Assembly (NCBI GenBank): GCA_905221605.1
Contig: CAJNDS010002279.1
Coordinates: 377,001 to 441,000 of the forward strand
DNA from: Symbiodinium natans
Taxonomy: Eukaryota; Sar; Dinophyceae; Suessiales; Symbiodiniaceae
Direction: 5' to 3'
DNA: 64,000 bases
How positions within the stretch are numbered: position 1 is the first letter of the stretch; each line of letters begins with the position of its first letter. Both the position numbers and the translations under genes were made by a program. Positions 55,062 to 64,000 of the stretch are shown here, piece after piece. The notes under the pieces are model-generated. The model had not been told where the DNA came from, did not search any database, and was given only the letters and a program-made list of their open reading frames with translations.

Positions 55062-58000
55062 GCACAGGGCGGTTTAGGGTTTAGGGTTTAGGGTTTAGGG
55101 TTTAGGTTTTAGGGTTTAGGGTTTAGGGTTTAGGGTTTAGGGTTTAGCGCCAGCGCCATTGGGATCCAGGGACTGGATTTGCGGGGTGTAGGTTGGGATG
55201 TTGCTCCTTAATGCTAACAGTCCTCAATTAGGGATTGGATTAAGCTAAGCACTTTAACAAAAAAAACCTATAAATGGACTGTTAGAATAAGGAGCAACAT
55301 CCCCAAGGTGTAGGGTTCACAGGGTATCCGAGACAACGGTTTGCCAGTCAACTGCTTAGTTCTGGACTCAAAAGGGGCGCCTTGGACTCTTTTTGCCTAC
55401 AGTTTGGTCGTAGTTACTTCCCTGAAGTAGTAGGTATAACCCATAAAGCTCTAGGTAAAGGGGGGCTGGTTGTGCATCCCGGTGAAAAACTGTAAACCCT
55501 AAGCCTGAAAACCCATTTCACTCATCCTGGATACCCAAGACTGATACTCGGAGCAGCCTTAGGGCTCAAGCAAAGCCCTTCGGGATATCTTTCTGGTACT
55601 TTACCGTAACGTTAGATCCTTAGATCCTTACATTTTTTGGGTTTTGTTGGGTTTCTTAGTAAGGCAGCTAACAGTTTAATTTATAGCTACCCTCCTGAGT
55701 GCAGCCAAGATATAGAAGGGGGGCTCTGAAAAGGGGAGCCCTTCTGAACCCTCTTCTGGCTCTCTTAAACAGGGACCGTACTCACAGGGTCTCTATCCCC
55801 CAAGGGTCCCCCTAATCCTAAACCCTAAACCCTAAACCCTAAACCTTAAACCCTATCCCCTATCGCTTAAGGACTATATAACGGGGAACATCCCAAACCC
55901 TAAACCCTAAACCCCAAACCCTAAACCCTAAATCCTATAAACCCTAAACCCTAAACCCTAAACCCTAAACCCTGACCCGATCCGGTGGCCACAGGCCAGA
56001 GAGCGCTGGACGCGAGCCGTGGCTGCCGTGCCTCTCGGGCTCCTAAACCCTAAGGCTCCTTGAAGTTTAGGGTTTCGGGTTATAGGGGTTATAGGGTTTA
56101 TAGGGTTTAGGGTTTAGGGTTATAGGGTTTAGGGTTTAAGGTGTTTATTAAGCCTAAAGTCGACACCCCATATGCACGAGTTCTTTTTCTGCTTGCAAAA
56201 GGTGTTGTTGTTTTTTTTTGCCTATTTTGGTCCGAGTCTGAGTTCAAGAGGGTTTGCGGTCCTGGGATGGTGAAGGATTGAGCTTGTATAAGGGGGTTAG
56301 TGTTAGACCGGAGTCCGTGGTAAAAAGTGGGGGGTTAGAGGTCCAGGGTTTCTAGTGTTCCAGGGCCTTGCAACCCTACGCCCTGAAGCCTGCACCCGAA
56401 AGCACAAGGACCCTGAACCCCACGAATTTCGCGACACGCGGAATCCGAATGAACCCTTGCTTTTTAGCAGCTTGGTGCCCCAAACGCTAAACCCTCAACA
56501 ACCCTTTCTGGTCAGAGGGCGGCCAAGAGCAACTCTGGTTTGGTTTCCCTGATATGCTGTTTACTGACCAGGGGCCTGTCAGTCCTTTGGGTTCCGTTTT
56601 GAACCCTAAACCCTAAACCCTAATCCTAAACCCTAAACCCTAAACCCTAAACCCTAAACAAATACTAAGAAGTTGGACCCCTTTCATGCCGAGGTTGCTT
56701 GGCATCACAGGTTGGAACGCCGAAACCCTAAACCCTAGGGTTTAGGGTTTAGGGTTTAGGGTTTGGGGTTTGGGGTTTAGGGTTTCCCTCACCTGCTGCG
56801 TGCGAGAGCGCGAGAGTCGAAACCCCCAAGCCGCCGAAGCACCGACCCCCTTCTCAAAGGACCGATGCTGAGGGTGTGGATCGCACCATGAAGCTTGACT
56901 TGTGTTTAGGGTTTAGGATTTGGGGTTTAGGGTTTGAGATATTCTTACCTGTTTAGATGCCCCAAACCCTAAACCATGAATCTACCCTAAACCCCCAAGC
57001 CGAGAATAGTTGTTGGTTTGTTTGCTTATGGGCCTCGCCCTATGCCCTACACCCAGACAGAATTATGATTCTTGGGACTGTGCCACTATACTTGGTTCAC
57101 GATTCCCGTACCAAGTAACCAAGCCAGCAAAGGGTACCCTTTTTTCTGGTTACTGGGCTACCCCAAACCCTAAACCCTCAATCCTCTCTGGCTGCTTCTA
57201 ACCTGGGCTTCGAACTTGTTGCAGGACTAAACAGCTCCCAGGCTAACACATTCTGTGCTTCTTTTTGGAAGCCCTAAACCCTAAAATGTGAACCCTAAAC
57301 CCTCAACCTTAGTAATTTGCCCTGAACCCTAATTCCCACAATGTGAAGCGGACCGGGGCCCTTGGGTTTGTAGGATACAAGGCATATACAAGGGTTTCCG
57401 TTGTAAGGGGTTAGAGCAATCCAAACACCAAATCCTGCTTTCGGATATTTTGTGTGTTTCCTTATGTGGGTTTTCAAGGGGGCCGTATATGCAAACAATT
57501 TTCAATTATAGGCCAACCTGGGCAGCTTTCTTCTCTTGGGTGGGGTTTAAGTAGCACAGCTATACGGCTATACGTATAGCCTTGAGCAGGGTACTTTGAG
57601 CCTTACTAGCACCCAAATGATCCGCCAAGTAGACCCTGAAGCTTATATAAAACCCTACACTCGAAATTCTTCTTCTAAGTGCACGTAGACCTCCTCCAAG
57701 TAGGGCTAGGCACTGTTCATGCAGAGAGGAGAACGGCTTTCCCTGTCTTGAGGTGGTTTTGGGGTGTATCATGGGAGTCCCGGAGCCTCCCCTCAAAGGA
57801 TTCCTAAACCCTAAACCCCGAAGCCCGAACCCTAAACCCTAAACCCTAAACCCTAAACCCTAAACCCTAAACCCTAAACCCTAAACCCTAAACCCTAAAC
57901 CCTAAACCCTAAACCCTAAACCCTAAACCCTAAACCCTAAACCCCAGACCATCCTAAAACCCCTAACATGCATGTGGCCAGTGAAGCGGAGCAAGCCCCG

Positions 58001-61000
58001 AGCCAAACCCAAGGAGCCGCGTGCGGAACATCTCCAAGAAGGTCCGATCGGCGATGCGGGAGCCTGAGCGCATCCATGGCTCATTGTGCCCTAAACCCTA
58101 AACCCTAAACCCTAAACCCTAAACCCTAAACCCTAAACCCTAAACTCTGATGTCCCGGTGCCCCTGCAAGGTGTTTAGGGTTTGGGGGTTAGGGTTGCGG
58201 GTTTAGGGTTCAGGGTTCAGGGTTTAGGGTTTAATTGGGGTTTAGGGTTTAGGGTTTGGGGTTTAGGGTTTTGGGAGCCCAAGCCTCAATCCTGAACCCT
58301 CTGCACCTGACCCCTAAGCCCTAAACCTTCAACCCTGAAGCTTCACAGTTTATAGGGTTTATAAGGGTTTAGGGTTTGGGTTTAGGGTGGAGCTCAAGCC
58401 TTAATCCTGAGCCCTCTAAGGCCCTAACCTGTAACACTGAAGCTTCAAAAGCGCCCCAAGGTTCTACGAGGACAGCGAGTTCTCTGTGCTGAAGATGCAG
58501 AACATGCCCTCTGGCTGCAGAGTCTTCGGTTTCGAACAGGAACAAGTTTGATAGTGCAAGGCTTTAGGGTTGTAGGGTTTTAGGGCTTTAGGGTTTAAGG
58601 GGTTTAGGGTTTCAGGGTTGCAGGGTTTTTGGATTCTACGTTTTTTTTTCTGTTTTTATGGCACTGGTGTGCGTTCGTCCGGCTTGTTTCGACCTGGCTG
58701 TTGCGGGCTCACAGACCTACTCTTTGGCGGGGTTATTCACATCCCCCTTTTCTGGGCTAGGACCCAGAGCAGGCCATTGTCCCTTTCTTTAGGGCTTAGG
58801 TTCCCTTCTACTCCCCTTTGAACCAAGAAGGGCACCCTCTGCATTCCTAGCTTACTGTTGGGTCTAGCTACTAGTGTGGCCAGGGCTCCAGGGTTTGGGG
58901 GACCCCCTCTTGGCAATTTTCTGTGCTAGTGTGCAGCGTTTGGTGTCGATCGCTCATTATAAGGGTGCACGAGTCCACGTGAAGAAGAGTCTACTCCGAG
59001 CTTGCCCAGGCACGGCGAGTTACAAAGCCACTTCAAGGTAAAACAACGCGACCCTAAACCCTAAACCCTAAACCCTAAACCCTAAACCCTAAACCCTAAA
59101 CCCTAAACCCTAAACCCTAAACCCTAAACCCTAAACCCTAAACCCTAAAACAAGGCCCTCAACCCCAAGCTTTTGCAAACGCCAAGCCTCCGGAGACCCA
59201 TTAAGCCGAAAACCCGGAGCCCTGAAGCCCGAACCCCTAAACCCTAAACCCTAAACCCTAAACCGGTAACCCTAAACCCCAAAGCCTAAACCCTAAACCC
59301 TACTTCCTAAACCCTAAACCCTAAACCCTAAACCCTAAACCCTAGACCCTAAACCCTAAACCCTAAACCCTAAACCCTAAACCCTAAACCCTAAACCCTA
59401 AACCCTAAACCCTAAACCCTAAACCCTAAACCCTAAACCCTAAACCCTGAGCCAGCGCGGCTCCCCAGGCTGGCGGGGTACCAGCGCGCTTATGAGACTT
59501 TGCTGCACACCTTAGCCATGGAAGACACCTGGGTTCAAGGACTTGAGGTTTAGGGTTAAGGGTTTAGGGTTTAGGGTTTAGGGTTTAGGGCTTAGGGTTT
59601 AGGGCTTAGGGTTGGTGACCCTCATGTCAATCAAAGCATGTTATTGTAGGGATGTAGTACGTGTGGCTGAACTTAGAGGGGACAGCGCTTCCATCGCCTT
59701 TTACCTGTCCTTGGGGTTCTGGCCGGGCTGGGGTTTCTGGAGTCGTTTCCTGTTTCGTGCTAGAAGCAGCTCCACCATAGTCTGGATTGCACATCCCCTG
59801 CCACCAACTCCACACGATCTTACATGTCAGAAGACCTCAAACCCCAAGCCCTAAACCCCAAAATGGGGGGGGGGGGTTACGATACAAGGGTACCTTTTTG
59901 GGTTGTTCTTATAAGAAGGGGATCCTACTCTTTGGGGGTCTATATGAGGGGTCCCGTATTATCGTAAACGCCCCCCCCCCCCCCCCCTATGCCACAAATG
60001 TGCCCTCAACCCTAGGCCCCTAAACCCTAAACCCTAAACCCTAAACCCTGACCACAAGCCCGTCACAGGAGCACAAGCGCTACAGTCGCCTGAAGCCTTA
60101 CCTCGACGACGTCCGAGGGTTGCTTTGCGGGAGATCCTAGGGTTTAAGGCATGAACATGGGTGCAGGGTTTCGGGCTTAGGGCTTCAGGTTTTTGTCTTG
60201 GCCTTATGGTTTAGGGTTTAGGGTTTAGGGTTTAGGTTTTAGGGTTTGGGGCTTAGGGCTTAGGGCTTAGGGCATGAGGGTTTAGGTTGTGGGCCTGGCT
60301 TTGCAGGCACCTCCATGATTGTTTGGGGGTCTTCGGGGGAGTCACGGGATAACCCAAAGGTCTGTTGAGGGGGTAGGGGGCTTCGGGTTTAGGGTCATGA
60401 AGGAGCTCCCATTCGGTGACGCTTAGGGTTTATACCAGCCTGTCGTTGGCTTAGAGGATTGAGAGCGTAGCTAAAAGTAGGTCAACACTGGGACTTTGCT
60501 TGAACTTCAAAACAGTCGTCAGACCAAGAGTTGGTTGTAGGGCTTAGGGTTTTCGGTTTAGGGTTTGGGGTTTAGGGTTTAGGGTTTAGGGGCCAGGGGC
60601 TGAGGGGCTTAGGGTTTGGGGTTTAGGGTTTAGGGTTTAGGGTTTAGGGTTTAGGGTTTAGGGCGGAAACCTGGGAGGTTGGCCCAGCCACTGGACAGCA
60701 TGTTCGAGTCCCGCACCTATGAGATCTCCGAGGAGCGGCGCATGGTCTGGGATGTACCCTGGGAACCCCAAGTGAAGCCAAAAACTGGGGGCCCTAAACC
60801 CTAAACCCTAAACCTTATACGCATACCCTAACGACGAGAACCCCCTAGATTCTGTGAACCATGAACCCTTTGAGGGTTCAGTTGGCCCTGAAGGTTTGGG
60901 ACATCACGTTGTTCTAGTTTTGGGAGCCCTTCTTTGGGGGGCGGTGCGTGGTGAGGGGTGGTCCGTTTGCTAGCAAAATGTGTTGCATTAGCTTCTTTTT

Positions 61001-63464
61001 CGGATTCCTGCCAAGAAACCACTTTTGCGACGGACAACATCGAACCTCCTTGTTGCGTATCATAATACTAGAGAGCCCCAGACCCTAAATCTAGAGCAGA
61101 GTACAGTCTAGTCTATTTGTTCACATGCTGAACCTCAAGTTCTAGTCTACAGGGAGGCACCCTAAACCTTAAACCCTAATCCCTAAACGCGAGACCTTAA
61201 ACCCTAAGTGAGTGAGGGTGGCAAAAAATGGGTGGAGGGGGGGGGGGGGGGGGGGGGGGGGGAGGGGTCGGAGGGTGGGGAGATCCCTCAGCTACCTTCA
61301 ACGGGCTTAGGGGTTGGCAGAGACGGTGCTTTTGCAGCTTAGGGTTTTTAGGGTTTAGGGTGTAGGGTTTAGGGTTTAGGGAATGGGATTCATTTAAGCA
61401 TTCACAGGTTTGTATTCTAGGGTATAGACGACTCCCAGCGTCAAATCACTCTCAACCCCAAAACCCTGAAGACATAGATGTCCCACCATCCAGCCCGAAA
61501 TCCTAAATTCACCTGCAGGTGATGCAGATGGAGCTTAGCCTTTCCTTGCAGAATGCTTCCTGGCCCGCATTGGGACGGTGGCTTTAGGGTTTAGGGCTTA
61601 GGGACGCACAACTCGAGACGTGTACGATGCAAAAAGGGCTTAGGGTTTCGGGTTTACCCTCACCCTAAACCCTAACGTAACGGCTCGTCCCAGGGGGCAA
61701 GAAGAGGACCAGGGTTCTTTAGCCTTTCGAGGCTCCACCTTCCCGAGCAAAACCTCTTTTCGGGCTTAGGGTTTAGAGTTTCGGCTTTTAGGTTCCGGGG
61801 CTCGTGCAACCTCGCAAAATGCGGGTTGAGGGGTGCCCGAAACCCGAAACCCTGAACCCTACACCCTAAAGTCTAGTGTTCAAACCTAACACTTGGCCCT
61901 AAACACCAGAAAGGCAGGTGGCAACAACAAAAGCCAAGTAGCAGCCCCTAGGCCCTGGAACACCAGACCGACAAGTGGCAAAAAAAAACGTTTAAACAAA
62001 AACCTAAAACAAACAACTGTCTCTCCCCTATTTTCGCTTTGTTGACCCCGCAGTGCTGTGGCTAGTCGCGTGGCGAAGAAAAGACCCTTGTAGTTCTTGG
62101 TAGCCCGGTGGTACCCTCTACCCCTTTTTTGTTGGCTATGGGTTCCTTTTTCAAGTAACCAACCCAAAAGGGTGCCCTCAAGAAAACATGGGTACTGGGC
62201 CACCAAGACTTATAAGGCTTGCGAAGATCTGAAATCCTAAGCTGTGTTGCCCTGCATGGCGCCTGGTCGCACACCGTTTCCTAAACCCTAAACTCAAAAC
62301 CCTAAACCCTCCTTAACCCTAACCCCCCTCAACCCCAAACCCCCTAAACCCTAAACCCTAAACCCCGAACCCCAAAACCAAGAACTCCAAGGAGTTGGTG
62401 CGGCGTGCAGAGCCCATGGAGCTGGCACGGGTAAATCGCGAGGCGGCTGCTTCGGCCGCCAGTTGGTCGTTTTTTGGGCAAGGGTTTAGGGTTTAGGGTT
62501 TAGGGTTTGGGGTTTGGGGTTTGGGGTTTGGGATTTGGGGTTTGCAGGTTTGCAGGTTTGCAGGTTTGCAGGTTTGCAGGTTTGCAGGTTTGCAGGTTTG
62601 CAGGTTTGCAGGTTTGGAGGTTTGCAGGTTTGGAGGTTTGGAGGTTTGGAGGTTTGGAGGTTTGGAGGTTTGGAGGTTTGGGGGTTTGGGGGTTTGGGGG
62701 CTTGGGGGCTTGGGGTTTGGGGGTTTGCTCCGGAGGGTTTACAGGATTTATAGGGCTTTCAGGCTTATAGGCTTTATCGGCTTCACAGGCTTCATAGGCT
62801 TTATTGGGTTCAGGAATCGGGTTGGGACCTCCATCGGCTGTCTTTTAGTTTAGCGCAGGAGAGGGGGGTTTAGGGCTTAGGGTTTGAGGGAAGTTGGGGG
62901 GGGGGTTCAGGCCTGGGGTTGCTAGAATTTTCACTAGAGGGTTTAGGATTTAGGGTTTAGGGGCCACTAGAGCCTTCGGCTAACACCGTCGACTGCTAAC
63001 TGCAAGCGTCTCTTCCCGATGCGATGTGCATCCTGAACCCCCCTGTCCTCCTAAACGGTACGCTTCTCTAAACCGTAAATCCTACACCCTCAACCCTGAA
63101 TCCTAAACCCTCAGCCCTAAATCCTGAACCCCCAACCCGAAATCCTACACCCTCAAGCCCTAAACCCTACCGGCAGGTGATTGGGGGGCCCAGAGGCTAA
63201 GGCTTGGCAGCCCAACGGTATATGCCCCTTTTGCCCTTTTTCCAAGGTTCCCTGATAAAGAACCTTGGCTTGGGTTTAGGGACCAAGACAATGTTTAGCG
63301 GTTGGTTTTTGGAAAGGTTGAAGGTGAGGGTTTCCGGGTTTGAGGTGGGGTTTAGGTTTGGGGGTTGAGGGAGTTGAGGGTTTAGGGTTTCGGGTTTAGG
63401 GGTTTTGGGTTTAGATGGGTTTTGGGTTTTGGCAGCTCAGGACAACATTCTGGAACAGTGCCAG
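55035..63464 (+). CDS. Unrecognised multi-exon gene, phase-consistent core (partial)
   Basis: Eleven exons join without a phase break: 55035-55061, 55995-56029, 58014-58067, 58461-58513, 59010-59037, 59469-59547, 60069-60118, 60678-60771, 61519-61566, 62392-62442, 63441-63464. They give about 180 residues, mostly charged and helical, for example ARERWTRAVAAVSRVRN, FYEDSEFSVLKMQNMPSG, LAGYQRAYETLLHTLAMEDT, EHKRYSRLKPYLDDVRG, DSMFESRTYEISEERRMVWD, ELVRRAEPMELARVNRE. I do not recognise the family; there is no catalytic motif, signal peptide or membrane segment. Upstream exons from 38 to 51 kb may belong to it, and it continues beyond the right edge. Donors are mainly GC, with GT at 59038, 60119 and 60772. 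Confidence 0.58.
55193..55306. mobile_element. GGGATGTTCC-family foldback element, diverged
   Basis: Starts TTGGGATGTTGCTCCTTAAT and ends AATAAGGAGCAACATCCCCAA. Both arms share the compensatory GCTCC/GGAGC change, so the stem is kept. Confidence 0.72.
55995..56029 (+). CDS. Right-hand gene exon
   Basis: Reads ARERWTRAVAA plus two bases; acceptor CACAG|GCC, GC donor. In phase with 58.0 kb (AAVSRVRN). Confidence 0.52.
57086..57162. mobile_element. Partial copy of the CTTGGTAGCCC element family
   Basis: Contains AAGTAACCAAGCCAGCAAAG, a GGGTACCCTTTTTT segment and the right end GGTTACTGGGCTACC, similar to the copies at 53.6 and 62.1 kb; the left end is degraded. Confidence 0.5.
57805..57945. repeat. 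(CCCTAAA)n array
   Basis: About 17 units left of the exon at 58.0 kb. Confidence 0.92.
58014..58067 (+). CDS. Right-hand gene exon
   Basis: One base, then SRVRNISKKVRSAMREP, plus two bases; donor GCGCAT. Strongly basic. CCCTAAA array left; the array to the right is also CCCTAAA, followed by TTTAGGG. Confidence 0.6.
   Translation, partial: EPRAEHLQEGPIGDAGA
58461..58513 (+). CDS. Right-hand gene exon
   Basis: Reads FYEDSEFSVLKMQNMPS with split codons at both ends; acceptor CCAAG|G, donor GCTGCA. Confidence 0.62.
58757..58868. mobile_element. AGGACCCAGAGTAGGCCC-family element
   Basis: Begins CTAGGACCCAGAGCAGGCC and ends CTTACTGTTGGGTCTAG; the interior (GGTTCCCT...CCCCTTTGAACC...GGGCACCCT) matches the 22.3-kb copy. 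Confidence 0.7.
59010..59037 (+). CDS. Right-hand gene exon
   Basis: Reads TASYKATS with split codons; acceptor CCCAG|GC, GT donor AAG|GTAAAA. Phases fit both neighbours (PSG|TAS, TSR|LAG). Confidence 0.58.
59050..59449. repeat. Two long (CCCTAAA)n arrays before the 59.47-kb exon
   Basis: Arrays at 59050-59150 and 59236-59449 are separated by about 85 nt and end 20 nt before the acceptor. Confidence 0.92.
59469..59547 (+). CDS. Right-hand gene exon
   Basis: Reads LAGYQRAYETLLHTLAMEDT and continues WVQGLE. The GT donor at 59548 lies in the first telomere-type heptamer; an earlier GT at 59533 is also in phase. Confidence 0.62.
60069..60118 (+). CDS. Right-hand gene exon
   Basis: Reads EHKRYSRLKPYLDDVR plus two bases; acceptor CACAG|GAG, GT donor GG|GTTGC. 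Confidence 0.62.
60678..60771 (+). CDS. Right-hand gene exon (longest)
   Basis: Reads LAQPLDSMFESRTYEISEER, then RMVWDVPWEPQ; acceptor GGAG|G. The donor is GT at 60772, or at 60754 after VWD. Confidence 0.62.
61236..61262. repeat. Poly-G tract
   Basis: An almost uninterrupted G run of about 26 nt; similar runs at 11922-11937, 41491-41512 and 63648-63673. Confidence 0.9.
61519..61566 (+). CDS. Right-hand gene exon
   Basis: Sixteen codons, VMQMELSLSLQNASWP; acceptor TGCAG|GTG, donor CCC|GCATTG. Confidence 0.55.
62096..62207. mobile_element. Second copy of the CTTGGTAGCCC TIR element
   Basis: Starts CTTGGTAGCCCGGTGGTACC and ends GGTACTGGGCCACCAAG. Its termini are inverted repeats and it resembles the intron in the RCC1-like gene, including an internal CAAAAGGGTGCCCT-type segment. 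It lies in an intron of the right-hand gene. No clear target duplication. Confidence 0.7.
62392..62442 (+). CDS. Right-hand gene exon
   Basis: Seventeen codons, ELVRRAEPMELARVNRE; acceptor CCAAG|GAG, donor GAG|GCGGCT. CCCTAAA left, TTTAGGG right. Confidence 0.62.
62541..62725. repeat. Octamer array grading TTTGCAGG to TTTGGAGG to TTTGGGGG
   Basis: About 10 units of TTTGCAGG, then TTTGGAGG, then TTTGGGGG, directly after TTTAGGG and TTTGGGG units. All three frames are open over the array because it has no stops, giving spurious ORFs. Confidence 0.88.
63203..63270. mobile_element. Degenerate or short copy of the CTTGGTAGCCC element family
   Basis: Left end CTTGGCAGCCCAACGGTA and internal CCCCTTTTGCCC resemble the 62.1-kb copy. 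Ends near GAACCTTGGC. Confidence 0.45.
63441..63464 (+). CDS. Right-hand gene exon, last in window
   Basis: Eight codons, DNILEQCQ, then a GC donor. The alternative frame over this island (TTFWNSARLVADIHKT) also looks coding; phase continuity favours the first. Confidence 0.42.
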
Positions 63465-63721
63465 GCTGGTGGCCGACATCCACAAGACGGTTCAGGGTTC
63501 AGGGTTCAGGGTTCAGGGTTCAGGGTTGAGGGTTGAGGGTTGAGGGTTTAGGCTTGGCTCAGGGCTTGCACGGCGTAGGTTGGAGCAGAAGGCTCAGACA
63601 GTTCCGGGGTTTTGCATTCGTAGATTTTTGTGAGAGAAATGGGTCAGGGGGGGGGGGGGGGGGGGGGGGGGGGCAGGCAGGGGATCTCAACCCTCATGTT
63701 TAGGGTTGAGGGTTGAGGGTG

Positions 63722-63836
63722 TACTTGGAAGTTCTTCTTTGACTTAGGAAGTCTGCCTACGTAGTATCCCCTAGACTAGAAGCCCATGACCCACCTCACT
63801 GACCCTACTTACTAAGCCACAAGGGGTTCCAAGTAC
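63722..63836. mobile_element. TACTTGGAAGC-family element
   Basis: Begins TACTTGGAAGTTCTTC and ends GGGGTTCCAAGTA. The centre appears inverted relative to the 44.8-kb copy. Confidence 0.68.
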
Positions 63837-64000
63837 AACCCCTGTGCACCTGAAATCATCTAAGCCGATCAGGAGTGTAGGGGAACGGGGTTTAGGGTTT
63901 AGGGTTTAGGGTTTAGGGTTTAGGGCTTGCTCATTGGCACAAGTGGGGTTAGAAACTAAGTGCCCTGGAAAATGAGGCCGTTGCCAGGGTGTACAGGAGC

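Noticed and set aside
5240-63464. Gene-sized minichromosomes with telomeres at both ends, joined in assembly
   Set aside because: The CCCTAAA-island-TTTAGGG layout looks like miniature chromosomes, but neighbouring islands are consecutive exons whose split codons join in phase into known domains, and the spacers are continuous with shared transposon families.

Overview
This window looks like nuclear DNA of a dinoflagellate, most likely a Suessiales/Symbiodiniaceae-type genome. Four things point there. A ubiquitin-like plus GDGSVVTWG-repeat protein of a kind very common in those genomes sits at 52.1-53.8 kb. Heptamers of the TTTAGGG telomere type are everywhere. The genes I could reconstruct have mostly GC-AG introns with AG|G acceptors. 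All recognised genes lie on the + strand. No rRNA, tRNA, CRISPR array or bacterial-type operon was seen.

Most of the sequence is intron. The genes consist of very small exons (13-94 nt), usually 0.3-4 kb apart. They are hard to see as ORFs, but neighbouring islands join in phase into recognisable proteins. The typical layout is (CCCTAAA)n, 10-50 nt of unique sequence, AG|exon|GC, 10-30 nt of unique sequence, (TTTAGGG)n. Each intron therefore tends to begin with a G-rich TTTAGGG array and end with a C-rich CCCTAAA array, so its two ends are complementary. This telomere-motif bracketing of exons is the most striking property of the window.

Layout. 1-4.66 kb: few telomere motifs, a few exon-like islands, nothing firmly assigned. 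4.66-32.37 kb: the C-terminal half of a uroporphyrinogen decarboxylase-like gene in 12 exons, with a 19-kb gap between exon 7 (10.5 kb) and exon 8 (29.5 kb). Inside that gap, on the same strand, lies a complete-looking LisH/SRP40-C (Nopp140/NOLC1-like) gene of about 15 exons (14.5-27.15 kb). The gap also holds a truncated LINE-like ORF inserted in a telomere-type array (19.2-20.05 kb). 38-64 kb: a chain of small phase-compatible exons of one or more unrecognised genes, running off the right edge. One of its introns (51.03-55.03 kb) contains the Ub-like/GDGSVVTWG-repeat gene, which is nearly intronless. Its only intron (117 bp) is itself a terminal-inverted-repeat element flanked by a short target duplication, so it looks like a recently created intron.

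The introns also carry at least eight families of roughly 70-130-bp palindromic or TIR-bearing elements, TA/ATTT and CA microsatellites, poly-C/poly-G tracts, and locally homogenised variant telomere arrays (TTAGGGC, CCCCTAAA, CCCGAAA, CCCCAAA, TTTTTGGG). Exon borders were placed by eye from reading phase, family resemblance and AG/GC-GT-GA signals. No alignment or transcript was available.
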